This document shows, one piece after another, positions 11,544 to 23,116 of a stretch of 64,000 nucleotides of DNA. Positions within the stretch are counted from its first letter, which is position 1; each line of letters starts with the position of its first letter. The notes beneath the pieces are model-generated. The model had not been told where the DNA came from, ran no database searches, and worked only from the letters and a program-made list of their open reading frames with translations. The position numbers were made by a program, and so were the translations under genes. The stretch is from Hamiltosporidium tvaerminnensis (Eukaryota > Microsporidia > Dubosqiidae), in assembly GCA_022605425.2 (NCBI GenBank), contig JAKIMF020000001.1, positions 1,180,501-1,244,500 on the forward strand, given 5' to 3'.

Positions 11544-12980
11544 ATGGATATTTTTGCAGAAATAAAAGATAATGAAATAGAAGAGACATTAAAGAAGAAT
11601 TTACATATCGAATTCTATAAAAACAATCCTTCATATATAAAATTATGGCAAAGATATTATGAAATTAAAAAAGATCCAAAAATTTTATTTTTTATGATGC
11701 ATTTTGGAATTTCTAAGGACTATCATTGGATTTATATTGAACTTGCAAATCATTTTAAAAAATTAAAATATTTTGAATTATCGTATTATGTCTTGAGCGA
11801 AGCCAAAAGAAAAAATGTTTTTGATGCTTTTGAAATAGAAAAGGAAATAAATAATTATAGTTTTGATACAAAAAGATTTTCTGATACTGAAATGAAACGT
11901 ATTTTGTATCCTAAAAGAATATATTTTTGGGATACTGAATGGAGTATTAATGAAATTCTGTATTGTAATCTTGATAATTGTTTTTATAAAAAAAACGGAG
12001 AAATTTCTTTTGTTTCGTTCGAAGAAAACAGATATTTGAATGGTTGGTGGCAAAAAAGTGAAAATGATTTAAATTTTTTAGAAATTAAAAAATTTGAATC
12101 AGAAATTGAGAATAGTTATAAATACGAAGAAAAAGATGAGAAAAACTTTAATAAGTTAAGAATAGAAACTACTGATTTTGAAAATACGAAGGAAGAATTA
12201 ATATTACAAAGTAAAGCTGTAGAAAATCAAAGCAATAAAAATAATTCAGGGGTTGAACAATTAAATGATTCAGGAAAAATAAATAAATTTTTATCTGAAG
12301 ATGAAATAAATATTAATAATTTGATTTTTCAAATTAAAAAACGAATAAATAATCAAAAATTCATAATTTTTTGTTTGACAGAAACTAATAATTTAGAACA
12401 ATCAACAGAAATAAAAAATTATATTTTAGAAGAAATTGATGAAAAATATCTTAAAAATATTTTTAAATTTACAAATAATATTTTTCCAACCGATTTACAA
12501 TCTATTGTTATTGCAGAGAAGTACTTTATAAAATATACATTTTCATATGAAACGTCAGTTTCTGAAATTTTAAATTGCTATCAAGAAAAGAAAAATGTAA
12601 ATGAATATATAATTGGATTTTACTGGGTTCAAATTCTAAAACTACTTATTGAGCTTAAAGAACAAAATTTAGCAATAAAAGAACTATCATTATCAGATAT
12701 TATGATTGAAAATGATTTATTTTCATTTAAAATTTGTAATTTTAAGGTAGAAAATACTTGTTTTGAAAATAAAAATGATTTTTATGAAAATTATAAATTT
12801 TTTGAAGATTTAAACTCTTTTGGTGATTTAAAAATCTTTCAATTTCTCAATGAATATAAAAATTATGATTATTTAGAATTTTCTATAAAAATAGAAAATA
12901 TTTTAAATAATTGTGATATAAAAGATATTTTAAATGAACAACTGATATTTTTTTATGAGAGTATAAACAATGAAATTTAA
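11544..12980 (+). CDS. BUB1: BUB1/MAD3-like spindle checkpoint protein with degenerate kinase-like C-terminus
   Basis: The 478-residue product resembles the BUB1/BubR1/Mad3 family of the mitotic spindle checkpoint, which acts at kinetochores. Residues about 33-105 fit the Mad3/BUB1 homology region: LW.RYYE, DP.ILFFMMHFGIS (compare the family GIG turn), WIYIELANHF, then YYVLSEAKRKN. Residues 145-160 resemble the conserved segment after it, with FYKKNGE...SFEENRY comparable to yCK...GE.SFEE.RA. The C-terminal part (about 270-478) follows a kinase C-lobe outline (EILNCY..., a long helix, IKELSLSDIMIEN). The catalytic-loop residues are not conserved: the HGD/K/N positions read IKE, S382 and D385, and the DFG position reads CNF. 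So it is probably a pseudokinase or a Mad3-like protein. The start is supported by GGCCC 4 bases before the ATG. No frame damage is seen. The family assignment is mine from motifs and needs profile confirmation. Confidence 0.7.
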   Translation: MDIFAEIKDNEIEETLKKNLHIEFYKNNPSYIKLWQRYYEIKKDPKILFFMMHFGISKDYHWIYIELANHFKKLKYFELSYYVLSEAKRKNVFDAFEIEKEINNYSFDTKRFSDTEMKRILYPKRIYFWDTEWSINEILYCNLDNCFYKKNGEISFVSFEENRYLNGWWQKSENDLNFLEIKKFESEIENSYKYEEKDEKNFNKLRIETTDFENTKEELILQSKAVENQSNKNNSGVEQLNDSGKINKFLSEDEININNLIFQIKKRINNQKFIIFCLTETNNLEQSTEIKNYILEEIDEKYLKNIFKFTNNIFPTDLQSIVIAEKYFIKYTFSYETSVSEILNCYQEKKNVNEYIIGFYWVQILKLLIELKEQNLAIKELSLSDIMIENDLFSFKICNFKVENTCFENKNDFYENYKFFEDLNSFGDLKIFQFLNEYKNYDYLEFSIKIENILNNCDIKDILNEQLIFFYESINNEI

Positions 12981-13480
12981 CAACTTATAATACGTATTAA
13001 GAAACATTTAATTTATATTTAATTATACCTGAATATAAGTGAAATATTTACAAAAAAATAATATTTTTATATTTTCTAGTATCTCAGATTCGAATGCAAA
13101 CCAATTTACTATTTTCTACCTTTAAAAATATTTCTATGATATTTTTAAGTGACAATGATACAGAATACACAATTATTGATGGAATCAAGTTCTCTTAAAA
13201 ACATAACTAATTATTAATTCTCTTGGATCGCTCATTATAGCAAAATAATTTTATCTTCAGAAATTTTGTAATTAAAGAATTTTTATTTCAAGAGTATAAA
13301 TAAGGTTTGTAATATTCAAAGAATACTATTTATATTAAAATACGCGAGGTCTCTGTATTCGTTATTAAATATGATGTTATCACCAAAAATATTTTTTTTT
13401 CGTTTTTATCCGTTTTTATAATTTTTTTGAGTTTTTTTTTGTTAATCATGTTTACGATATACCATAACTAATAGTTAATA
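12981..13480. other. AT-rich spacer
   Basis: No gene or recognisable repeat is seen between the BUB1/MAD3-like gene and the retroelement remnants. Confidence 0.4.
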
Positions 13481-13484
13481 TTTG

Positions 13485-13950
13485 TTTAATAAAATTCTGA
13501 GCCAGTGCTCCTTTCACTTATTTAAAAATTTTCGTACATCTCTTGTACATATATTTTCTTCTTCTAAATCCTACTCTTTTTTATGTTTATCGTCGATTTC
13601 TCTAATATGGTTCCTTCATCTGAAATTTTTTGGTCATAATTTTTTATTTTAACATGTTTAGCATCATCTTCTATGTTACAAGGTTGTTTTAAAAGAATAT
13701 TGCACCTTCGTGCATTGCGGCTCTCTTTATAATACCAATCGAAACACTTTCCCAGGCTCTCTTTAGAATTTGTTTTGACTCAAGTTCCCTTCGTCAATAC
13801 AAGGAAATTGTTTCGAAAGTCTTGTTAAGTACATTATATTGGATGTATTCCGGTGCGTTAATGGCTATTTGCCGTCTTTTTAGATATACTTCTGGTATTT
13901 TGCCACAATTCCGACCTAAGTAATCACATAATGGATCTGGCTATGTCATA
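13485..13950 (-). mobile_element. Degraded 3' part of the endonuclease-type non-LTR retrotransposon
   Basis: The minus-strand 3' end (TTTAATAAAATTCTGAG on the plus strand near 13485-13502) matches the terminus of the copy at 19288. Nearly every stretch up to about 13945 aligns to 19340-19760 of the best copy, for example the segment CCCAGGCTCTCTTTAGAAT (compare CCCAGCTCTCTTCGGCATT) and GTAATCACATAATGGAT (compare GTCATCACATAAGGGAT). It covers only the C-terminal tail after the endonuclease and is full of stops. Confidence 0.75.
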
Positions 13951-13959
13951 AAAATATAT

Positions 13960-14600
13960 AAATGTAGTAAAAACTTATATTATACTTGTAAATGGTTTAT
14001 ACATGAAAAATTATTTCATTGTCAAAAATTTGGTAAAATTACTGTAATAAATCATGTTTGAATTTGTAAGAGAAAACCACTCTGCAGTTTAAGTTGTTCG
14101 GCAGTTCTGTTAATAAAGAGAATAAGAGCTACAAAATCCGTGTAAAATTTTCTATGAATCCATTTTATTTTTCTATGCAACTAAGATCACAATTCGAACT
14201 TGTAAGTAACCGCCATGTAAAAGCATGGAAATTCTGCCTGTTCACTAAGGTTTGAAGATTAAGCGTCGGCGAGATACAAAAATAGTTCTAAAATACCAAG
14301 AAAGTTTAACAGAAGGGTGTCCCGTAGTATGGAATTGTATTATACAAGTGAACGCTTTGTAAATCCGCGAGGCTATATCTGAGCTGAAAGTATTTCTTAG
14401 GAAATTTTAGAGTAAATAGGAAGGATATATGGTTTTAAGCTGTGGTTATGGGAGTATCAAAGCGCAATCCCCTATAAAAACAAACATTAATAAACACAGG
14501 CAACCTTTTCCTATATTAAATTGACTCTAAATATCTTATATATCAAGGGTCACCAGGGTTTTTAGCTCGCGGCCACGAATAACTTCCATAAAAAGTCTCG
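13960..14600 (+). repeat. GC-richer dispersed element, degraded copy
   Basis: This is homologous to the element at 23459-24195. Clear shared blocks are GCCATGTAAAAGCATGGAAA near 14210, the ACATTAA...GGCAAC block near 14490, and the region AGAGAAAACCAC near 14070. Boundaries are approximate because the copy is diverged. It lies directly beside the retrotransposon remnant ending at 13950. Confidence 0.65.
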
Positions 14601-15595
14601 AGAGCCTATAAAATATCAGACTATATACCAATTTGCTTGAAAGTATTTCTTCATCTTTATTGATAACTATTTTTATGTAAAATGTTTTAAGCTTCATCAG
14701 ATGTTTAAAAAAAAATGTATTTAATAATATTTATATAGAAAAATATTCAAATTAATTACAAAAATTTTATAAGCGAACATTCCGCAAGATAATTCATACA
14801 ATCGTTCATATATTTGCTCGTGGATTTATTTCCGCAGTCAGCACAGCCCGACTGTGTAAACAAACTTTTAAAGGAAAATATAAAAAAACCTCAGATTGAA
14901 ATTAACAGATAGATTGCTGAAATCTTAAGATATAACCGTAAGTAAATTATTGGAAAAAAATCTAACTACATCAATCTCATCAATAATATAGTATGCATTT
15001 AATTCTATGGAATTTCATTATAATTTTAGTATAAAATAATAGAAACATATGATTCACAGTTTAAAAAAGGCTATAAAGTTCCGTAGATTTCCTTTATATT
15101 AGAAACCAACACCTTAAATTATCTAAGATTGTATATTTTTTATTTTCTTCTGTAAAAACACCTATTTGGCCGAAAAAAAACCTTTGGTCGTCATATTTAG
15201 GAGAGTTCTGTTCTAGAACCATAATTCTCGCTCATATCCAGATTAAAAGATTATAATATTAGTTCAGATTTAATTTGAGAAAAAAATCCATCGAACAAAA
15301 GAATATGTTTTATAGAATTGGCTCGAGTTGTTTAAATTATAAAATGCGTTAAATTTAGGTAAAAATTAAATATATTTAATCCATAAACGTTGGTCAAAAT
15401 TATTTTATATGTATCGCTTCGTCATATATTTTTGACGAATTTAAAAGGATTTTTACAAAATGTCTAAATTCGCCTTTAAATAATGTATGTAATCTAAATT
15501 TAAGCTTGCCACTTTCTTTGTTTCCGACTTTTAATTTGCGTAAATTTTTAGTTCCTCAACTGTGGTCATGCCCTCTATAATATAGGATATTTTTT
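14601..15595. other. AT-rich spacer
   Basis: I see no gene and no alignable repeat here. Confidence 0.4.
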
Positions 15596-15599
15596 GGTA

Positions 15600-16295
15600 T
15601 TTACTCGTTATACACCACTTGGCTCGTTCTTCACTTCTCTTGAGAGGTTTTGGTTGATAATGTACCTCACATCTTTCAAAAACGCATAATGAAGCACTCT
15701 TCTCACTCTAATTTTCATTTAATCTTCTTAAAAGTTCGCTTCTTGGCTTTAAGAGAAATTTTTTAGATTAGATATAGGCCTCTTTTTATGGTTTTGGCTA
15801 TTTTTTAATAAACTTCTTATGATTGTTTGTCATAATACCACCTAGGTTATCACATAAGATTTTAACTTCACACATCATTTTCACATAAAACTTAACTCGT
15901 GCGCTAATAGGTCATACTTCTCATGTTTCTCTGTTTCAACTATTTGAAATGCTTATTCTGAAGTGATTCCTACTTCTAAGTGTGTTATCTATGCTACCTC
16001 TTGTCTACAATAACTATATTCTATATATAATTCCAAATTTTAACATTTTTTTCCATTCTGATTCCTATCTATTTTAGACATATTGTTGTCAAGAATGTTA
16101 TTAACTTAAGTGCTTCTAACTCTTTTCGAAGACCGAGATTTATATACATTTAGTAGAGTAAAGGAATCTATAGGGCCACCTATTTTGAATACTAGTATAA
16201 TATAATCGCGAATATTCTCATATATTTTCGTTGCATATTCTATTGTTTTTCTAGACATATTACACCATCGGAACACACTTACTGCTTTATATTTA
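15600..16295 (-). mobile_element. Degraded endonuclease-region fragment of the non-LTR retrotransposon
   Basis: It aligns on the minus strand with about 19500-20230 of the best copy. Shared blocks include AATAGGTCATACTTCTCATG (compare AACAGGTCATACTTCCTAAG), GAAGTGATTCCTACTTC near 15960, and TTCTAGACATATTACACCATCGG, which corresponds to the zinc-knuckle coding region. Coding capacity is lost. It overlaps in content with the 13485 remnant, so it is a separate insertion. Confidence 0.7.
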
Positions 16296-18197
16296 ACTCA
16301 AATGTGATAATAATTAAGTTTGTTATAGATAAAAGGCAGAAAAAATATTAATTTTCGATGGCAAAACACTTCAAGATTAAAACCTATCTTGAATTTCTTG
16401 ATATACTTTTTCATTATTACAATATGCGAAGTCTAGTCTTTTTGATAATATAATACTCTCTAAGGCCATATGACATCTTATCATAGACTTGAACTGTTTT
16501 TAATTTTTATTATAGCGTATATTGTAAAGTTTTTAAAATTAAACAAAAGACCAAATGCTTTGATTCTCTGTTAAGTTTGTCTATATTCAATAGATAAAAA
16601 CCAAACTAATTAGATACGCAAAACATATAAGAGGCAGAGCGCAATATCTGATCGGATAAGTAATAACCTCCTGCCATACTATTAAATTTATAATATTACA
16701 ATGATCTATTTTCTTTAAAATCCGAAACAAATGAAAGAAATATTATTTAAAATAAAATACAAATCATTAAATTCTTGTGGAAAATAAAAAGATTAAAGTT
16801 GCATTTCCGGTTTTAGTATACCAAGAGTTTCCAAATTAAAGAAGCTTAAATTTGCAAAGTAGAACGCTAATAGAGAAACTATAATCACAGAAAACAAAGT
16901 TGAATAAATATAAAAGTATAATAGATGGTCCTATTCATTTGTTTAACTAATTAAATAAAAGTATTAGACACTATCAATTGTAAAATATATTAAAAGGAAT
17001 CGAATAATCTAAATTTTTAGTAAAAAATACATAATTGATTGATTTTGGTAGAATTTTAAAATATCGTGATTCTCGTTTTTGTTAATTTTTGAATATTTTT
17101 TGTATAATAGTATAAGATGAAATATTAAAAAAAAGTCGTTAAGCTTGCTGATATAAACTTAATTTTACAATCTTCAAAAAAATAAAATAGATTGAATTAT
17201 ATTTGTAAACATGTTTAGCTTCTCTATAACAGTTTGATATTATTCGGGGTTCATAAACCTATCATAAGCTGTTTACTAGTATATTATTTTGGCATTTTAT
17301 ATCAGAATTTTTAGTCGCCCATGAGCGATTTCATAATAAATTTCAGTATATAATTTACTTATCCTATTTTTACTATTTTGTTTTATCTGGTTAAAATTTA
17401 TAGTAGTTTTAACCTTTACTCGGTATTTTAACGATCTGGATCACCATATATTTTCATAGCTTTCGTTTATTTTTTGTTGACATTTATTTATGTGAAGTCT
17501 TTTATTTGTCTAAAAAAACTATTTTTTTGACGATAGGCTGCGTAGTAAATTTTTTCGATGTATAACTTCTTAATAGTGGTTTTTAATCTAATCAAGCTAT
17601 AGAATTACATTTACTCTAAAGAAATAAGTGTTTTACACAATACATTGAAGATATAAACAAATTGCACTATTAATAGTTAAAAGAAATCAAGATCATCATA
17701 CAAATGTTTATGTATCAGTCAAAATTATTGGAAAAAAAGCCTCGAAAAATTGATTTAGATAACCTTTTTTAAAACATATCATATAAAGAAAATTAAAAAG
17801 TCTATTTATTATAATTCGTGCAACACCCCACAATCAAAAAAATATTTTTAGAATTTTTATTTCAAACGTTTTTGGGATCAATTAAACAATTTCAAGCATT
17901 TTTTATTTGAGTTTTGTACACTTTTATTGGTTGTGTAAGATTATGAAAAATTTAATAAGGTATATCTTAATCAGAGCAATCTTAGGAGTGCCTTGTATTT
18001 TTGTAATCAATTATACATTTTGAGGTCGATCTTCGGCCATACATTATTAAATTATATAAATGATGGTTATAGATATTGCTGACGGATTAGCAAAACAAAG
18101 ATTCACAAATTTAAATATTAAAGTGATGAAACCATTATTTTATAAGTAAAAATGATAAATATCTTAGAAAAATAAAACAAAAATTATTTTAATAAAC
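16296..18197. other. AT-rich spacer
   Basis: Nothing supportable is seen. All frames have dense stops. Confidence 0.45.
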
Positions 18198-19275
18198 TTA
18201 ATAATATATTTCATTCATTTCAAAATGTAAAATATTTTCAGAATATTCCTCATTAAGGAAATCATAAAAATCTTTGGAAAAACGACAATCGTACGATAAA
18301 AACTTGAAGTAATTTTAAATAGATGAAATTAGTCTTAGCAAAATATATGTATGAAATATTATTAAAATGACATTCATTAAATTCTAATATTTCTAAATTT
18401 TTAGATTTCGAAAAAAAAATTATATCAATATTAACTATTTTCATACCACGCAAAATAACAACCTTGAGGTTATAAATACATGAAGAAGAGAACAACTTAT
18501 AGAAATGTATTGGAAGATGTTCACTTGGCCTGCAGCTCAATCCTTTCAAGTCTCCGAAGATTTTCAAAAACATTTATAGCAGTCTCATCGATTTTAATAG
18601 AACTAATTTTAATAGATCTAATATTTTCAAAACCATCATAATGAAAAATTAAGCTTTAAGATTTCCCAGTTCGCAACTGCTTGTTAATTCGATATTATGT
18701 TTGACTGAAAAGACTGATAGAAGAAAAACACCCATGTGGATATCTTCACAACTAATAAAACTAAAATGATCAATTTCTGACTTAGAAAATTCTTCTATTT
18801 CGGAAAATGCTAAAGTATTGCGCCCAAACTGATATTTTATCGATAGATTTTTTAAGTTTTTCATAGATTTTATAAATTGTAAGAAATTCTTTAACGAAGG
18901 CATTTGTATTCTTCGAATTCAAAGGACACAATTGACATGTTTGTTTCAAATATCTTATTTACTTCTGAATATAAAATATTATTGTTTGTCATTTTCAGTT
19001 TTTTAAGATTCGGAAATAATAACAAAAATTTTAAACTATTGTATGCCATGTTAGAATTTGATATTTCTAAAATCTTAATATTACTATAAATATATTTGTT
19101 CTTAAATAGTATCCGAACAAACTCTACATCATACAGATAAATATTTAAATCAATTAAACTGTTACTATCTATTTTGGCTTCAAAAAAATGCTTTCTAATA
19201 AAAATTCCAGTGATTTCCCAATTTAAATATTTATATTCAAAATTCTTATAGATATGCACATTTTCTGATTTAAAA

Positions 19276-19287
19276 GTGCATGGTAAA
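19276..19287. repeat. Target-site duplication, left copy (12 bp)
   Basis: GTGCATGGTAAA here is repeated exactly at 23105-23116, flanking the retrotransposon. In copy B both correspond to the same LPCT-coding site. Confidence 0.85.
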
Positions 19288-19335
19288 TTCATTTTTTATT
19301 TAATAAAATTCTGGGTTAAAACATTTTTACCATTT

Positions 19336-22300
19336 TTATATGTTTTCTTCTACCTCTTTAACCACTATTGTCTCTTCTTCCAAATCCGACTCTTCATTTA
19401 TGTTATTGGTCGGTTCCTCTAAAGTGGTTCCTCCTTGTGAAATAAGGGGTGCTTTATTTTTTGGTTTAAAATTTTTTTCACCATCTTCCTCTCTCTTCTC
19501 TTCTTTTAAAGAGGGTGTTGGTTCCTCATGCACCTCTGATCTCATAATAACACCCATTGACGCTCTCTCCCAGCTCTCTTCGGCATTTAGTCCTGACTCA
19601 AGTCCTCTTCGTCGATCAAAGGAAATTGTTTCGACTGTCTTCTTAAGTACTATAGACTGAATGTATGCCTCTACATTCATGGGTATTTCTAGTCTTTTAA
19701 GATGAGATTTATGGTATTTTGTCACAATACCGTCCCAGGTCATCACATAAGGGATTATCTCAACACTACACTTATAAATAAGACCCAACTCATTGGCTAA
19801 CAGGTCATACTTCCTAAGTTTTTCAGTTTCAACTATTTGAAGTGAATCTTGGGAAGTGATTCCTACTTCAATGAGTGTAATATTATTCTTCTTCTTATCT
19901 AAAATAAATATGTCCGGTCTGTTATTCCGAATTTTAACATCAGTTTTTATTCTGGTGTCCACTCTTATCTCTGCGTACTCATTATCAAGAATTTCTTGAA
20001 CTGAGTGACTCCTTATTCGTTTGGAAGACTTAAACTTATATCTATTTAGAAGAAGAAGGTGTAGGCATCTAACCACTTCATTATGCCGTCTAGTGTAATC
20101 ATGGCCTAGCATTTTTTCACATCTAGTTGCTAGATGATCTACAGTCTTACCAGACTTCCCACAATGTTGACACACACCATCTGCTCCCCAGAATACATTT
20201 CTATCCTGGATATAGCAGAACACAGCTTCATTTCGTGGCCTAATATTTCCTCTCTTTAGCCATCCTGAAGAGTCACTAACACTCACAAGCTCATTTTTCC
20301 TTGCATTATATAACTTTGAATGGAGTTTTCGTTTTTCTATTTCGTTATATAGTTTTGCAAGTTGAGCTTCTTCTAAACTTTTCTTAGTGACTTCTTCTAC
20401 CAACCTGTACTTTACTTTTAAGAAGCCTTTTATTAGTGCAAGATGGGTTTTATTATTATTCTCCACCTTGAGGATTGCTGCTCGTCTAGTTGATATTTCT
20501 TTACTTTTTTCCAGACAATCCAAGAGTTGCAGAAGCATATGTTCGCTTCGCAACTCTACACTATGTAAGCCTCTTCCAAGTTCTGTTCTAGGAAGGTATA
20601 AACGCTCTTTACATCCTGGGCGGAGATGTATCTTATTCTTCACCAACACCGCACGCACTGCATCATCTAACTTAGAGAAGTCAGCCGGTTCAAGTCGAAG
20701 TTTTCCTATGTGGTAGTTGATTAACGATATCGCATGTTGATTGATTGCAGAAAATAAATTTTTTGCATTTAATCTAGTGTGACAAAGTCTTTCAACTCTT
20801 GATATAAGTTTGCTCTGTACTTCTTCAAATGAGCTACGTGTTGGGATTCCTCTGCTATCTTCTATTATTCCTAAATATTTGTAAACACTAACACCTTCTA
20901 GAAGAGTTGCAGTATCTTCACAACACGTATCATTTGTGGCTGACTTCTCTTTGTTAATCTCTAAGCCAATCACCTCTAAAAATTACTTTGCCTCGCCTGT
21001 CATAGCACTCAATGTGGAGCTGTCTTTTGCAAGGAGCTTAAGATCATCAATAAACAAGAGATGATTAGTAGAGTGGGATTCTGCATCTGTTTGTACTGTC
21101 ACTTTTGTGTATTTTTCATTAAGCTTTCGGCTTAATGGATCCATACACAAAACAAATAACAATGGTGACAAACTATCTCCTTGTAGAATCCCTCTATCAA
21201 TCTTCTTGCTCATGATTTTTTCAGGCCCTACTGATATATCAATTTTCCATTTTGATATAATTACCTTAATAAATTTCAGGATCCAATCAGGTAAATTAAG
21301 GTTTTCAATGCATTGAGTTAAATAAGCATGATCTATTGAGTCATAAGCTTTTTTAACATCAATCCATGTTGCCTTAAGATTATTTCCATACTCTTTATTT
21401 AAGGCAATATACAGTAGAGCCTGCTCTTTCGCTCCCTGCACCCCTCTTACCGCCCCTAATTGGTTCTCTGCAAGCAACCCTCGCCTTTCCACTTCAAGTT
21501 GAACGACTTTCGTTACACACTTTGTCGTTAACTTATAGAGGTTGGACATACAAGTGATTGGCCTGTAGTCAGAGCCTCTTCGTGGAATTCCTTTCGGTAT
21601 CAAATACGTAAGCCCGCTGTAAAACCAATCAGCTTGAGTTGTTCCTTCTAAACATATAACTTTCACAATATCATAAATATATTTGTGAAGAGTTGTAAGT
21701 TTCTTAATGAAAAAATTGTAAATACCATCAATTCCAGCAGCTTTCCAATTGGGAAGCCAATTAATGATATTTACAAATTCATCAAGTGAAGGAAACGTGG
21801 CCGGATGATTATCTGATACAAATGGAATCAAATAATCATCGTACGTGACTGTGTCATCATTTTTGTTCCACATTGTAGACCAAAAACTCACAATTTCATC
21901 ACGGCTAACCACATGCTCGGATTCTACACGCTCAGATAGCCCACGATAAAATCGACCTCGGAAAAGCTCAAACATACGATTCTCTTTTCGGAATTGCTTC
22001 CTACTTTCATGCATCGTAATTTTTTTCTCGTAAACATTCAAAGACTCATTCTTCTTAACTAAAGCCTCAGAAAGATCAGTTACGCTGCTCAAGTTTAAAT
22101 TAAACTCTCGCATGATTTTCTTAAAGCTCTTCGTTTCCGAAGTGGAGAGCTTTTCCTGCTTACGAGCTTTCTCGAGGAGATCTTTGGAAAGTACTAACTT
22201 AGAAATTTTACTTTCTATGTTTTCCTTCCAAGCGGATCTAGGCTTCTCTTTACGTGTTGCCTCGTCATAGCATACCTGCGCAGCTTGCATGATATACGCG

Positions 22301-23097
22301 GCTTCCGTAATTGACTCAGGTACATGAGCTCCTGCATATTCACCGACTACTCGATTTATGAGATCCAGAACTTTACTATCAACCAATTCATTTGGATGTT
22401 TTCTAGTTCGGAACACCACTTTTCCAATTTCGTTCTCAGAGATTTCTTTGATTTTACTCAAGAATTTATCTCTCAGGTTTATGTACTCCGTGGTGTCGGT
22501 CAAGGTGCATGTATCAGCGAGACACGTGGCGATTCTACGTCGCTCTCGGTTCTCTTCTGATTTTACATCCTTTCCCATCTCACTTTGTGCCAATTTTTTT
22601 AACACTTCGAGAGTTTCAGTGCAGCCGAATTTCTCATTATAGTACCTGTGAAGCTCTGTCCAGCCATTTCTTGGCATTCTTTCAAACCTTGTCTGTACTG
22701 CAAAAAAAACAATTCGAGGCCATTCCTTCGGGTCGGCTGTTACGGAATCGAATATCGTCCGCAATGCCATTAGCCTGTTACCTTCCGGAATAGCTAGAGT
22801 ACAGGGGCTTGTCATGTCGTACGATGGCTCGCACGCAGAGACTTCAACCGAAGAGGGAACTGGTGCATTAGGCGAAGGTAAGGTGTCAAGCCCACTATTT
22901 TGCATTTTACTGCATGTTTGGCTTGGTGGTGGAGGTGTTATTGTTGTGTAGGAGGAGGAAGGTAGGGGAATCGCCGGTGGGTGTAGCTTACATTTTTGTA
23001 TCTCACCATCACTCTTTTTCACCTCATCAGCGTCGTTTGCAGCCTTTGTTTTGGTATTATTCGATATTTCGCTGCTAACATTTTTCTTTCTACCCAT
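19336..23097 (-). pseudogene. Retrotransposon polyprotein: reverse transcriptase, CCHC knuckle, restriction-like endonuclease; one nonsense codon
   Basis: One frame of 1,254 codons including the final stop, interrupted only by TAA at codon 705. The N-terminus is Pro/Ser-rich with no clear finger. The RT palm has motif A WIDVKKAYDSIDH (D580), motif B GILQGDSLSP (about 636-645) and the catalytic motif C FIDD (682-685). After the stop come the thumb region (YKYLGI, ERLYLP, GRGLHSVE), a CX2CX8HX4C knuckle (CQHCGKSGK...DHLATRC), the segment DYTRRHNEV, and the nuclease core RPDIFILD...LIEV (PD-X14-E). The order RT then CCHC then endonuclease is that of R2/R4/NeSL-group LINEs, which reverse-transcribe their RNA at a nicked chromosomal target. 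The acidic C-terminal tail is about 100 residues long. The other copies carry a Lys codon (AAA or AAG) at the stop position. The frame also stays open upstream into the LRR gene (to 23226). Confidence 0.9.
20983..20985 (-). other. Single in-frame nonsense codon in the retrotransposon ORF
   Basis: TAA lies between GEAK and FLEVIGLEIN, just after the RT palm. The corresponding codon is AAG (Lys) in the copies near 36540 and 49860 (VKKF). One change from AAG or AAA would account for it; the frame is intact on both sides. Confidence 0.85.
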
Positions 23098-23104
23098 TCC
23101 AAGT

Positions 23105-23116
23105 GTGCATGGTAAA
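23105..23116. repeat. Target-site duplication, right copy (12 bp)
   Basis: GTGCATGGTAAA, identical to 19276-19287. It marks the 5' junction of the minus-strand retrotransposon. Confidence 0.85.

Larger units (their letters stand above)
19288..23104 (-). mobile_element. Near-intact non-LTR retrotransposon (RT + restriction-like endonuclease)
   Basis: A 3,817-bp element flanked by perfect 12-bp target duplications, inserted in LRR copy B. The start codon (23097) lies only 7 nt inside the 5' junction and the final stop at 19336 lies 48 nt from the 3' junction, so the element is almost all coding. The 3' tail reads CCAGAATTTTATTAAATAAA, shared with at least four other copies in the window. It is flush with the ATG like the old copy at 47770, so this 5' end is probably genuine rather than a truncation. 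It is the youngest-looking copy, broken by one in-frame stop at 20983-20985. Confidence 0.9.
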
